Part shown: positions 52,968 through 59,918 of the stretch, in pieces | Numbering within the stretch: the stretch's first letter is position 1 | Layout: each line of letters begins with the position of its first letter | Source of the DNA: Streptomyces sp. Tue6028 | GTDB lineage: Bacteria > Actinomycetota > Actinomycetes > Streptomycetales > Streptomycetaceae | NCBI RefSeq assembly: GCF_002300165.1 | Contig: NZ_MLCE01000014.1 | Location: 124,001 to 188,000, forward strand | Length of the DNA stretch: 64,000 nt | Reading direction: 5' to 3' | Translations under genes and position numbers: made by a program | Notes under the pieces: generated by a model | Told to the model about the DNA's origin: nothing | What the model saw: the letters and a program-made list of their open reading frames with translations, nothing else | The model's database searches: none

Positions 52968-53621
52968 ATGTCCGAAAACACCAGAGGCCATCGTCCGACA
53001 GGCAGGGCCTTCACCCGCGCGAGGGCCCTGCCCTCCTGGTCGCTGCTCGCCGCCGGCACGGTGCTCGGCGGCGCGCTGGGCGGCGCCTACGGGATGGTGA
53101 AGCCTCCGACGTACACCGCCACGAGCTACGTCATCGCCGTGCCGACCGACAAGGGCGACCCGGCGGCCGCGCTCGGCTTCGCCCAGGCGTACGGCCGGGT
53201 CGCCACCCAGCTCGCGGTGCTCGGGGACGCCCAGGTGTGGGCGGGCGTGCCGGTGCGCACGCTCCAGTCGGACGTGCGGACGGCGACCTCGCCCGACGCC
53301 CCGATGGTCTCCGTGTCGGCCACCTCCGGGCGCCCGGACGTCGCCGCCGACATGGCCAACGCCGTCGCCCGCTCGCTGACCCGGCACGCGAACGACAACC
53401 GGAGCAGCACCCATGTCGAACTGGTCTCGTTCTCCCGCGCGGTGCGTCCCACCCATGCCTCCTCGCCGTCGCCGACGGTGACGGGGCTGGTGGGGGCCAG
53501 CGCGGGCGGGCTGCTCGGCGGCCTTGTGCTGCTCGTCCGCCCGCGGCGCGGTGCGGAGGCCGCCCGCCCGGCGTCCGTGCCGAGCCCGGCGCCCGCCGTC
53601 GAAGTGCACGGCCAGTTGTGA
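52968..53621 (+). CDS. Wzz-like chain-length / export protein
   Basis: A 217-residue protein with an N-terminal membrane helix (about residues 24-43, LLAAGTVLGGALGG), an extracytoplasmic domain to about residue 170 and a second helix (about 178-196) with a basic cytoplasmic tail. This topology and the YTATSYVIAVP stretch after the first helix are those of Wzz/BY-kinase adaptor proteins that set polymer length. No kinase domain is fused. GGGAGTGAG precedes ATG 52968. Confidence 0.82.
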   Translation: MSENTRGHRPTGRAFTRARALPSWSLLAAGTVLGGALGGAYGMVKPPTYTATSYVIAVPTDKGDPAAALGFAQAYGRVATQLAVLGDAQVWAGVPVRTLQSDVRTATSPDAPMVSVSATSGRPDVAADMANAVARSLTRHANDNRSSTHVELVSFSRAVRPTHASSPSPTVTGLVGASAGGLLGGLVLLVRPRRGAEAARPASVPSPAPAVEVHGQL

Positions 53622-54745
53622 GCGGCACACTGCAGGCCGCGGTACGAGGCTCGTCGAGAACTGAACTCGTGACCGACGAGCGGGAGTTCGCCGCGCTGGA
53701 GCCGGCTTGGGGGCGGCTGTACCGCCGCTGCGGGGCCGCCACACCGTTCCAGAACCACGCCTGGCTGCACTCCTGGTGGCTCTCGTACGGCATGCCGGGA
53801 CAGCTGCGCCTGATGGTGGTCCGCGACGGGGGTGAACTCCGCGCCGTCGCGCCCCTGATGCGGCAGCGCAGACCGCTGCCCGCCCTCGTGCCGCTCGGTG
53901 GGCCGATCACCGACTACGGGGACGTGCTGCTCGACGACGAGTACGCGGACCGGGCGGCGGCCACGCTCACCGAGGGGCTGTCCGTGGCCGCCCGCAGCGC
54001 CCTGATCGACTTCCGCGAGGTCCGCCCCGGCGGCGCGGCGGAGCGGATCTACGAGCGCTGGCGCGGGCCGCGCCGCCGGGTGCGGGACTCCGTGTGCCTG
54101 GAACTGCCCGCCACGTCGATGGACGAACTGGCGGGCCGGCTGCCCTCCTCGAAGGCCCAGCGCGTCCGCGCCAAGCTGCGCAAGCTGACCGCGCTGGGCG
54201 TGGAGCAGCACGTCGTGGGCCCCGACGGGGTGGGTGCGGCGCTGCACCGGCTCCTCGAACTGCACCGGCTCCAGTGGGAGGGCCGGCCGATGACCGCCGA
54301 GCACGTCCAGGAGCGGTTCTGCGAGCATCTGGTCCGGTCGATGGTCCCGATGGTGCGCTCCGGGGACGCGGTGGTCACCGAGTTCCGGCTCGACGACTCG
54401 GTGGTGGCCGTGGACCTCACCCTGCTGTCCCGGTGCCTCGCCGGCGGCTATCTGTACGGCGCGCACCCCCGGCTGCGCGAACGCAAGGCGGACGTGGCCG
54501 TGATGCTGCTCAGCGCCTGCACCCGGCACACCGAGGGGAGCGGGCGCGGAACGCTGAGCCTGCTGCGCGGCGACGAACCGTACAAGCACCACTGGCGCCC
54601 GGAGACCGTCGTCAACCAGCGTCTGCTGCTCGCCCGGCACCGCACCGCGCCGCTGATGTCGGCGGTGGTCTGCGACGTCGCCGCGCGCAACCGGGGCAGA
54701 GAGCTGATGCGGGGCCGGCAGGAGCAGGACGGCGGCAGGCCGTGA
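53618..54745 (+). CDS. FemAB/GNAT-fold acyl or aminoacyl transferase
   Basis: A 375-residue soluble protein. FQNHAWLHSWW near residue 46, the C-terminal EFRLDDSVVAVDLTLLS and YLYGAHPRLRE segments and the overall length fit the GNAT-type BcsL/CelD domain often found in exopolysaccharide clusters (acetyltransferase, FemAB-like). It could modify sugars of the polymer. GTG 53618 overlaps the Wzz-like stop. Last gene of the operon; the convergent hydrolase follows after 22 bp. Confidence 0.8.
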   Translation: MSGTLQAAVRGSSRTELVTDEREFAALEPAWGRLYRRCGAATPFQNHAWLHSWWLSYGMPGQLRLMVVRDGGELRAVAPLMRQRRPLPALVPLGGPITDYGDVLLDDEYADRAAATLTEGLSVAARSALIDFREVRPGGAAERIYERWRGPRRRVRDSVCLELPATSMDELAGRLPSSKAQRVRAKLRKLTALGVEQHVVGPDGVGAALHRLLELHRLQWEGRPMTAEHVQERFCEHLVRSMVPMVRSGDAVVTEFRLDDSVVAVDLTLLSRCLAGGYLYGAHPRLRERKADVAVMLLSACTRHTEGSGRGTLSLLRGDEPYKHHWRPETVVNQRLLLARHRTAPLMSAVVCDVAARNRGRELMRGRQEQDGGRP

Positions 54746-54767
54746 ACGGTCCGCCGCCGTCCTCGTC

Positions 54768-56210
54768 TCACCGGCTGCGCGACCACCGGTCGAAGCGCAG
54801 GCACAGCTTGCCGCACATCCAGTACTCGACCCAGTCCCCCAGGTCGAGGGAGGTGCAGCCCGGCGGGTGCACCGGCGTCGGCTCCGGAGTCGGTGTGGGC
54901 GTCGGCTCAGGCGTGGGCGTAGGTGTGGGCGTCGGCTCCGGCGTCGGAGTCGGCGTAGGCGTAGGTGTGGGCTCCGGCGTCGGTGTCGGAGTCGGCGTAG
55001 GCGTAGGCGTAGGTGTGGGCGTCGGCTCAGGCGTCGGTGTGGGCGTCGGCTCCGGCGTAGGCGTAGGCGTCGGGGTGGGCGTAGGTGTCGGGTCGGTGCG
55101 TCCCAGGAGCGCCGCACGGTAGACCGCAGCCGCCTCCGGGTTCTCTCCGCACTGCCAGACGCCGTGCGGGCAGTAGTCCGTGATCGTGTTGTACACCGGC
55201 TTGTGCTCGTCGAACCACGCGAGCATGCCCTTCATGTACGACGCGTCGTCGCCGTTGCGGTAGAGCCCCCATTCCGGGTAGGCGACCGGCTTTCCGTGGG
55301 CCTTCGCGAAGTCCACGTGCCGCTGGAGGCCGTACGGCTCCGTCACCTGCTCCTCGAAGGGCAGCCCGTTCGGCTGGTCGTACGCGTCCATCCCGATGAT
55401 GTCGACGGTGTCGTCCCCCGGATAACACTGGGTCCAGGGAATCGCGTCCCGGCCGCGGCTGGGGGTGAACTCGAACCGGAACTTCTGCCCCGGCACCGCG
55501 CGCATGGTGGTGACGATGCGCTCCCAGTACTTCTTCCAGGCCGCGGGGTCGGGACCGCACCGGTGGGTGTACGTGATGCCGTTCATCTCCCAGCCGAGCA
55601 CGATGACGGTGTCCGGCACCTTCAGCTCGACGAGACGTTCGGCGAGGGCCCGGAAGTGACCGTCGAACATCCCGGCCGCTCCCTGGCGCAGCCCCAGCCG
55701 GACCCCGGCGTCGGAGATGTTCTCCTCGTTGCGCTCCAGCATCGGCACGTTGAGGACGAACAGCCGGTCGTCCCGCTCGCGCCGCCATCGAGCCCAGTCG
55801 TCGAGGAAGTCGGGCGCGCCCTCGATGTTGCTCCAGCGGTCACCCGGGAGATACGTGTGCCCGACCCGCACGTCGGCGCCGCCCAGCCACTCGCCGAACT
55901 TCGCGATACGGGCGATGCCCGTGGGGCCGTAGTCGAGGTAGGCCCCGAAGGCGTTGCGCCCCTCGGTGGACGGCGGCGGCTCGGCGGACGGTGTCGCGGT
56001 CTCCGGCTGCGTCGCGGGGGTGGTGGGCGTGGCGGGGATCACCGGTGCCGACGGCATCGAGGCGGGCGGCGGGACTGTCGGGTCGGTGACCCGGACCGCT
56101 CCGGCTCCGGCTGCGTGTCCCGGACCCGCCGCGAGGACGACCGCCGCTACGACGCCGGCCGCGACGAACGCCGACCGCCCGCTTCGAGGCCGCAGGTGCT
56201 GTGGGGCCAT
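54768..56210 (-). CDS. Secreted GH26-like glycoside hydrolase with a Pro-Thr repeat linker
   Basis: A 480-residue secreted protein. A signal peptide (to GHAAGAG, about residue 36) and a Pro/Thr stretch precede the catalytic (beta/alpha)8 domain at about residues 85-370. The probable acid/base Glu208 is in GWEMNG and the nucleophile Glu313 in YPEWGLY, both as in GH26 mannanases and related glucanases. A (PT)n(E)PT linker of about 70 residues follows, then a 30-residue C-terminal piece with two cysteines ([19 protein letters not shown]). It may trim or remodel the exopolysaccharide made by the convergent operon. The real substrate is unknown. Confidence 0.85.
   Translation of the reverse strand: MAPQHLRPRSGRSAFVAAGVVAAVVLAAGPGHAAGAGAVRVTDPTVPPPASMPSAPVIPATPTTPATQPETATPSAEPPPSTEGRNAFGAYLDYGPTGIARIAKFGEWLGGADVRVGHTYLPGDRWSNIEGAPDFLDDWARWRRERDDRLFVLNVPMLERNEENISDAGVRLGLRQGAAGMFDGHFRALAERLVELKVPDTVIVLGWEMNGITYTHRCGPDPAAWKKYWERIVTTMRAVPGQKFRFEFTPSRGRDAIPWTQCYPGDDTVDIIGMDAYDQPNGLPFEEQVTEPYGLQRHVDFAKAHGKPVAYPEWGLYRNGDDASYMKGMLAWFDEHKPVYNTITDYCPHGVWQCGENPEAAAVYRAALLGRTDPTPTPTPTPTPTPEPTPTPTPEPTPTPTPTPTPTPTPTPEPTPTPTPTPTPEPTPTPTPTPEPTPTPTPEPTPVHPPGCTSLDLGDWVEYWMCGKLCLRFDRWSRSR
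54870..55095. repeat. Imperfect 6-bp tandem array encoding the Pro-Thr linker
   Basis: About 225 bp of repeats of the type GGCGTC/GGTGTC/GGCTCC on the plus strand, coding for PT and EPT units in the hydrolase. Identical blocks recur in shuffled order, a sign of repeat expansion and contraction. Confidence 0.95.
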
Positions 56211-56522
56211 GTCCGCTCCCGGCGCGCTCGGAACCGCGTGATGCGTTCGATTACTGACATACAGTCATACAAATACCCCTTTTGCCGAACACGGCATCGG
56301 TCTTCATCGGTGATGATCACTCGCACGGATGACCGCGGCCGGGGAGTCGCCCCCGCCGCTCCCCGTGACGATCACGCCGGGTTCCCTGAACGCGTCGAGC
56401 ACCCGGGCCCGGCTCGCCCGCCGCGGACATGGCCGGTCCCGTTGCTCCGAGTGGCCGCCGGGCGCGGCACCGGCTCGGGTACCGGACGCGCGCCCGCGTC
56501 GTCCGGCACCCGTAGCGGGGTG
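56211..56522. other. 312-bp region between the hydrolase gene and the long chaplin gene
   Basis: An AT-rich stretch at about 56236-56290 (with TACAAATACCCCTTTT) is the likely promoter of the hydrolase on the minus strand. The chaplin terminator lies at 56476-56512. Nothing else is supported. Confidence 0.6.
56476..56512 (-). terminator. Terminator of the long chaplin gene
   Basis: Twelve-base arms CGGGTACCGGAC and GTCCGGCACCCG with one mismatch and a 13-nt loop, 11 bp after the chaplin stop. Confidence 0.75.
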
Positions 56523-57482
56523 CTACCGGCGGGAGGCGGCTCGGCCTCGCCGGTACAGGAGGATTCCGCCCCCCAGCAGGGCGGCGCTGGCGGCCGACGC
56601 CGCGAGGGTGCCCTCACTGCCCGTGTGCGCCAGCGATCCGCCCGGAGGAGGAGGCGTCTGCTCCTCGACGGGGGGCGGCGGGGTGAACGCCGGGGGTGTG
56701 GGCGGGGTGTACGTCGGCGGAGTCGTCGCCGGCGGAGTCGACGGCGGAGTCACCGTCTTCGGAGGCGTGGTCTTCGGAGGCGTCGTCGTCGGCGGCGTGG
56801 TCTTCGGCGGCGTGGTCGTCGTCGGAGGTGTGGTCGTCGGCGGCGTCGTCGTCGGAGGCGTCGTCGTCGTCGGAGGTGTGGTCGTCGGAGGCGTGGTCGT
56901 CGGCGGAGTCGTCGGAGGCGTGTCCCCGTAGCCGCACTCGTTCCCGAAGACCGGGTTGAGCGCGGAGACCACGTCCACGGTGTTGCCGCAGGCGTTCACC
57001 GGCACGTCCACCGGAACCTGGAACAGGCCGCCCGACAGGACGCCGGGCGATCCGGTGGTCTCCCCGTGCGCCGAGGAGCCGCTGTACGTGCCGGGCACCG
57101 CGCGCTCGATGTCGTCCGGACCGTAGACGGAGTCGTCCGGACCGTAGACGGAGTCGTCGTGGTGCACGGGCTGCTGCGACACACCCGGCACACGCGACGT
57201 CCCGCTCGTTTCCGTCGAGCTGCTCGTTCCGCCCGAACCCGAGCCGTTGGCACAGGAGTTGCCGAAGGCCGGGTTGAGCAATGCGACCACGTCGACGGTG
57301 TTGCCGCAGGCGTTCACCGGTACGTTCACCGGAACCTGGACGTTGTTGCCCGAGGCGATGCCGGGCGAGTCCGCGGCGACCCCTTCCGCGCCCGCGTCGG
57401 CGAAAGCCGGGTTCCCGTACAGGGACACGATGCTCGTCGCGGCCGCGGCCACGACCATTCCCCTACTCAGAGTCTGTCGCAA
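56523..57482 (-). CDS. chpA: Long chaplin with two chaplin domains and a LAHTG sortase signal (ChpA-like)
   Basis: A 319-residue cell-wall-anchored chaplin. After a signal peptide (to AFADAG, about residue 29) come chaplin domain 1 (about 38-80, VPVNVPVNACG and LLNPAFGNSC), a Ser/Gly/Asp spacer holding a perfect 7-residue duplication DDSVYGP, chaplin domain 2 (about 145-185), a wall-spanning Pro/Thr repeat of TTPPT and TPPKT units (about 190-262), LAHTG (about 286), a membrane helix and an RRGR tail. Sortase attaches it to peptidoglycan, where it may nucleate the short chaplins. The position next to the rodlins matches chpA. Start ATG 57482; the promoter is in the 107-bp gap to the next gene. 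Confidence 0.93.
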   Translation of the reverse strand: MRQTLSRGMVVAAAATSIVSLYGNPAFADAGAEGVAADSPGIASGNNVQVPVNVPVNACGNTVDVVALLNPAFGNSCANGSGSGGTSSSTETSGTSRVPGVSQQPVHHDDSVYGPDDSVYGPDDIERAVPGTYSGSSAHGETTGSPGVLSGGLFQVPVDVPVNACGNTVDVVSALNPVFGNECGYGDTPPTTPPTTTPPTTTPPTTTTPPTTTPPTTTPPTTTTPPKTTPPTTTPPKTTPPKTVTPPSTPPATTPPTYTPPTPPAFTPPPPVEEQTPPPPGGSLAHTGSEGTLAASAASAALLGGGILLYRRGRAASRR

Positions 57483-57589
57483 TCTCGTTGATCTTCCTGC
57501 TGGTAGAAGTGAGGAAGGCCGACCCCGGACGCGAAGAGGCAGTCCGAGGCCGGCCGCGGCTCAGCCGAGGCGGCCGAGCCGTCGCCGCG

Positions 57590-57823
57590 TCAGGTGTTGG
57601 CGCAGCCGTTGCCCAGCGCCGGGTTCAGCAGCCCGATGACGTCGACCGTGTCGCCGCACACGTTGAGGGGCACGTCCACGGGGACCTGGACCACGTTGCC
57701 CGACAGGACGCCGGGGGACTCGGCGGCGCCGCCCTGGGCACCGGAGTCGGCGAAGGCGGGGACGGCCATGCCCAGGGCCGCGATCGTGCCCGCGACGACT
57801 GCAGCGCTCTTCTTGAGCTTCAC
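57590..57823 (-). CDS. Short chaplin next to the long chaplin (ChpD position)
   Basis: A 77-residue chaplin with a signal peptide ending AFADSG (about residue 26) and a single domain VPVDVPLNVCG...VIGLLNPALGNGCANT, two cysteines. In S. coelicolor the gene between the anchored chaplin and rdlA is chpD, which is a long chaplin as I recall, so this short form in the same place is notable and no symbol is assigned. Start GTG 57823 after AGAAGGGAAAG. Confidence 0.88.
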   Translation of the reverse strand: MKLKKSAAVVAGTIAALGMAVPAFADSGAQGGAAESPGVLSGNVVQVPVDVPLNVCGDTVDVIGLLNPALGNGCANT

Positions 57824-58127
57824 GCACTTTCCCTTCTCTGCGGTCATGCCCGTTTGACGGCCGAAACCGAGCGAGCACAGCATGAACGGCTCGCACCATG
57901 ACCTACGGACTGCAAACGAGCGACAGCGGGGCGAAGAAACTGCGAAACCCGGTCGGCTTGTTAATTCACTCGAATCGCCCGCACCGAATACGCACGAAAA
58001 CTTCACATCGGAAGAAACGCTTCTCCCGGCTGGTTCGAATATCTCGCCGCCTACGGCGGGAAAGCACGGAAAGACCCGGGCCGACCGCATGACGCGGCAC
58101 TCGGCCCGAGCCTCCCGTGAACAGTCG
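57824..58127. other. 304-bp region between the short chaplin and the minus-strand rodlin
   Basis: The AT-rich part at about 57955-58020 is the likely chaplin promoter on the minus strand. The rodlin terminator is at 58077-58108. No gene is seen. Confidence 0.55.
58077..58108 (-). terminator. Terminator of the minus-strand rodlin
   Basis: Eight-base arms CGGGCCGA and TCGGCCCG with a 16-nt loop, 20 bp after the rodlin stop. Confidence 0.55.
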
Positions 58128-58544
58128 TCAGCTGTTGGTGGCGCCGCTGCCGGAAGCCACCGGGATGTTGTCCAGGATGTGCGAGAGCGGCTCGTCGCCC
58201 TTGGCCTGGGTGGAGTTCTCGGCGCACTGCTGGTTCTGCGGGGCCGACAGCACCGGCACGTCCTGGACGGCGGTGACGGGCACCAGGACACCCACGACCG
58301 AACCCACGTTGGCCTTGGCGGGAAGGCCCACACACAGCTTGTTCAGGTCGCCCTGGGCGAGGGAGAGCTGCGGGCTCTGGTCGCCCTGGGTGACGCCGTT
58401 GCCGTAGGTCTGCTCGGCACCGGTCCCCTGGGTCGTGGTGACGCCGTCGTCGTTCCCGATCGCCAGCGCCTGCGGGGCGGCCGTCGCCGAGACACCGACG
58501 ACGGAAGCCGCGACCGCCGCCGCGGCCATTGCCTTCTTGAGCAT
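58128..58544 (-). CDS. rdlA: Rodlin protein (RdlA-like)
   Basis: A 138-residue secreted protein: signal peptide to ALAIGND (about residue 28), then a polar mature part with TTTQGTGAEQTYGNGVTQGDQSP (core YGNGVTQGDQSP), LNKLCVGLP, VPVTAVQDVPVLSAPQNQQC and a C-terminal SHILDNIPVASG. The two cysteines are conserved. Rodlins align chaplin fibrils into the paired rodlets of aerial hyphae and spores. AAAGGACCGGAG precedes ATG 58544. It is the divergent member of the rodlin group, about 75 percent identical to the other two by eye. Confidence 0.95.
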   Translation of the reverse strand: MLKKAMAAAAVAASVVGVSATAAPQALAIGNDDGVTTTQGTGAEQTYGNGVTQGDQSPQLSLAQGDLNKLCVGLPAKANVGSVVGVLVPVTAVQDVPVLSAPQNQQCAENSTQAKGDEPLSHILDNIPVASGSGATNS

Positions 58545-58794
58545 TACTCCGGTCCTTTCCTGGCAGAGAGCAGGTATTCCTGCTCCCACATCAACCGGCG
58601 TCGACGCGATTGGTTTCGTCCCGTCACCCGGATGGTGCGTTCAGGGTTGCGGAATTCACGGAACCTCTGGCCCGAGGACTCGGCGAAGACGCAACCCGTA
58701 TGGGCCATTGGGGTGAACCGGAGCAACCATGTGGGCCGGTTCCAGTTGTCCAGAACGCTCCGGTGTACGGGGTTACTCCAGAAGGGATCAGCAA
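58545..58794. promoter_or_regulatory. Divergent promoter region of the rodlin genes
   Basis: 250 bp separate the divergent rodlin starts, so both promoters lie here. A perfect 7-bp inverted repeat GAGCAGG-TATT-CCTGCTC at 58568-58585 falls in the leader of the minus-strand gene, 24 bp before its start, and could be a regulatory hairpin or a dimer site. Confidence 0.6.
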
Positions 58795-59208
58795 GTGATC
58801 AAGAAGGTTATGGCCGCCGCGGCGGTCGCCGCTTCCGTCGTCGGAGCCACGGCTGCCGCCGCGCCGCAGGCGCTGGCGATCGGGAACGACGACGGTGTCA
58901 CCACGACCCAGGGCACCGACTCCGCGCAGAACTACGGCAACCAGGCCACCTCCGGCAACATGAGCCCCCAGATGGCGCTCGTGCAGGGCTCGCTGAACAA
59001 GCCCTGCATCGGCCTGCCGGTCAAGGGCAACGTCGGCTCGGTCGTCGGTCTCGTCCCGATCACCGCCGTCCAGGACGTCCCGGTCCTGTCTGCCCCGCAG
59101 AACCAGCAGTGCACGGAGAACTCCACCCAGGCCAAGGGCGACGAGCCGCTCTCGCACATCCTGGACAACATCCCGGTCCTGTCGGGCAACGGCGCCTCCG
59201 GCAGCTGA
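58795..59208 (+). CDS. rdlB: Rodlin protein (RdlB-like)
   Basis: A 137-residue secreted rodlin with signal peptide to ALAIGND and mature motifs YGNQATSGNMSPQ, LNKPCIGLP and ITAVQDVPVLSAPQNQQC, ending SHILDNIPVLSGNGASGS. GTG 58795 follows AGAAGGG at good spacing. The last 142 bp of the gene (59055-59196) are identical to those of the next rodlin. It has its own terminator. Confidence 0.95.
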   Translation: MIKKVMAAAAVAASVVGATAAAAPQALAIGNDDGVTTTQGTDSAQNYGNQATSGNMSPQMALVQGSLNKPCIGLPVKGNVGSVVGLVPITAVQDVPVLSAPQNQQCTENSTQAKGDEPLSHILDNIPVLSGNGASGS

Positions 59209-59225
59209 CCTTCCGGCACCGCGCA

Positions 59226-59258
59226 CAGCGGGCCGCCGGGTGTCCCGGCGGCCCGCTG
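59226..59258 (+). terminator. Terminator of the second rodlin gene
   Basis: A perfect 15-bp inverted repeat CAGCGGGCCGCCGGG/CCCGGCGGCCCGCTG with the loop TGT. Confidence 0.92.
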
Positions 59259-59412
59259 CCGCTGTCGGCTCCATGACGACAGCGGCACCGGCACTCGGAT
59301 CCCTCAGACCCCTTGGGCCGTTCGGTGCACACGCAGCAACCGGACGGCCCGCACCAGAGTTGATCATTACGCGGCTCCGCACCGGAGTCCGCTCTCCGAA
59401 AGGGCAACGAAC

Positions 59413-59823
59413 ATGAAGAAGCTGTGGGCGACCGCGGCCATTGCCGCTTCTCTCGCCGGCGTCTCGGCTGCCGCCGCGCCGCAGGCGCTGGCGATCGGGA
59501 ACGACGACGGTGTCACCACCACCCAGGGCACCAACTCCACGCAGTCCTACGGCAACCAGGCCACGAACGGCGACCTGAGCCCCCAGCTCTCGCTGGTGCA
59601 GGGCTCGCTGAACAAGCCCTGTGTGGGCCTGCCCGCCAAGGCCAACGTCGGTTCCGTCGTCGGCGCGATCCCGATCACCGCCGTCCAGGACGTCCCGGTC
59701 CTGTCTGCCCCGCAGAACCAGCAGTGCACGGAGAACTCCACCCAGGCCAAGGGCGACGAGCCGCTCTCGCACATCCTGGACAACATCCCGGTCCTGTCGG
59801 GCAACGGCGCCACCGGCAGCTGA
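59413..59823 (+). CDS. Third rodlin protein (tandem duplicate)
   Basis: A 136-residue secreted rodlin with the same layout as its upstream neighbour: signal peptide to ALAIGND, YGNQATNGDLSPQ, LNKPCVGLP, ITAVQDVPVLSAPQNQQC and SHILDNIPVLSGNGATGS. The gene and its terminator are a tandem copy of the one at 58795. GAAAGGG precedes ATG 59413. Many streptomycetes have one or two rodlins, so the third copy is a strain feature. It would be called rdlC by position. Confidence 0.95.
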   Translation: MKKLWATAAIAASLAGVSAAAAPQALAIGNDDGVTTTQGTNSTQSYGNQATNGDLSPQLSLVQGSLNKPCVGLPAKANVGSVVGAIPITAVQDVPVLSAPQNQQCTENSTQAKGDEPLSHILDNIPVLSGNGATGS

Positions 59824-59840
59824 CCTCCCGGTACCGCGGA

Positions 59841-59870
59841 CAGCGGGCCGCCCTTCGGGGCGGCCCGCTG
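59841..59870 (+). terminator. Terminator of the third rodlin gene
   Basis: Thirteen-base arms CAGCGGGCCGCCC and GGGCGGCCCGCTG with a TTCG-type loop. The outer bases are the same as in the terminator at 59226, so the terminator was duplicated with the gene. Confidence 0.9.
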
Positions 59871-59918
59871 TTCCCGTGTGCGGGGACCGGCCGCTCCCCG
59901 TGTCGGCACGAGGGCCGC

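Noticed and set aside
54870..55095. CRISPR-like array
   Set aside because: The repeats are short, in-frame codon repeats without spacers of constant length.
56715..56930. Second CRISPR-like or satellite array in the long chaplin
   Set aside because: It codes for TTPPT and TPPKT units of a normal wall-spanning region.
54867..57491. Long plus-strand frame across the hydrolase and long chaplin genes
   Set aside because: The translation is a run of Arg/Gly-rich repeats produced by the Pro-Thr coding arrays on the other strand. The minus-strand proteins have signal peptides and known domains.
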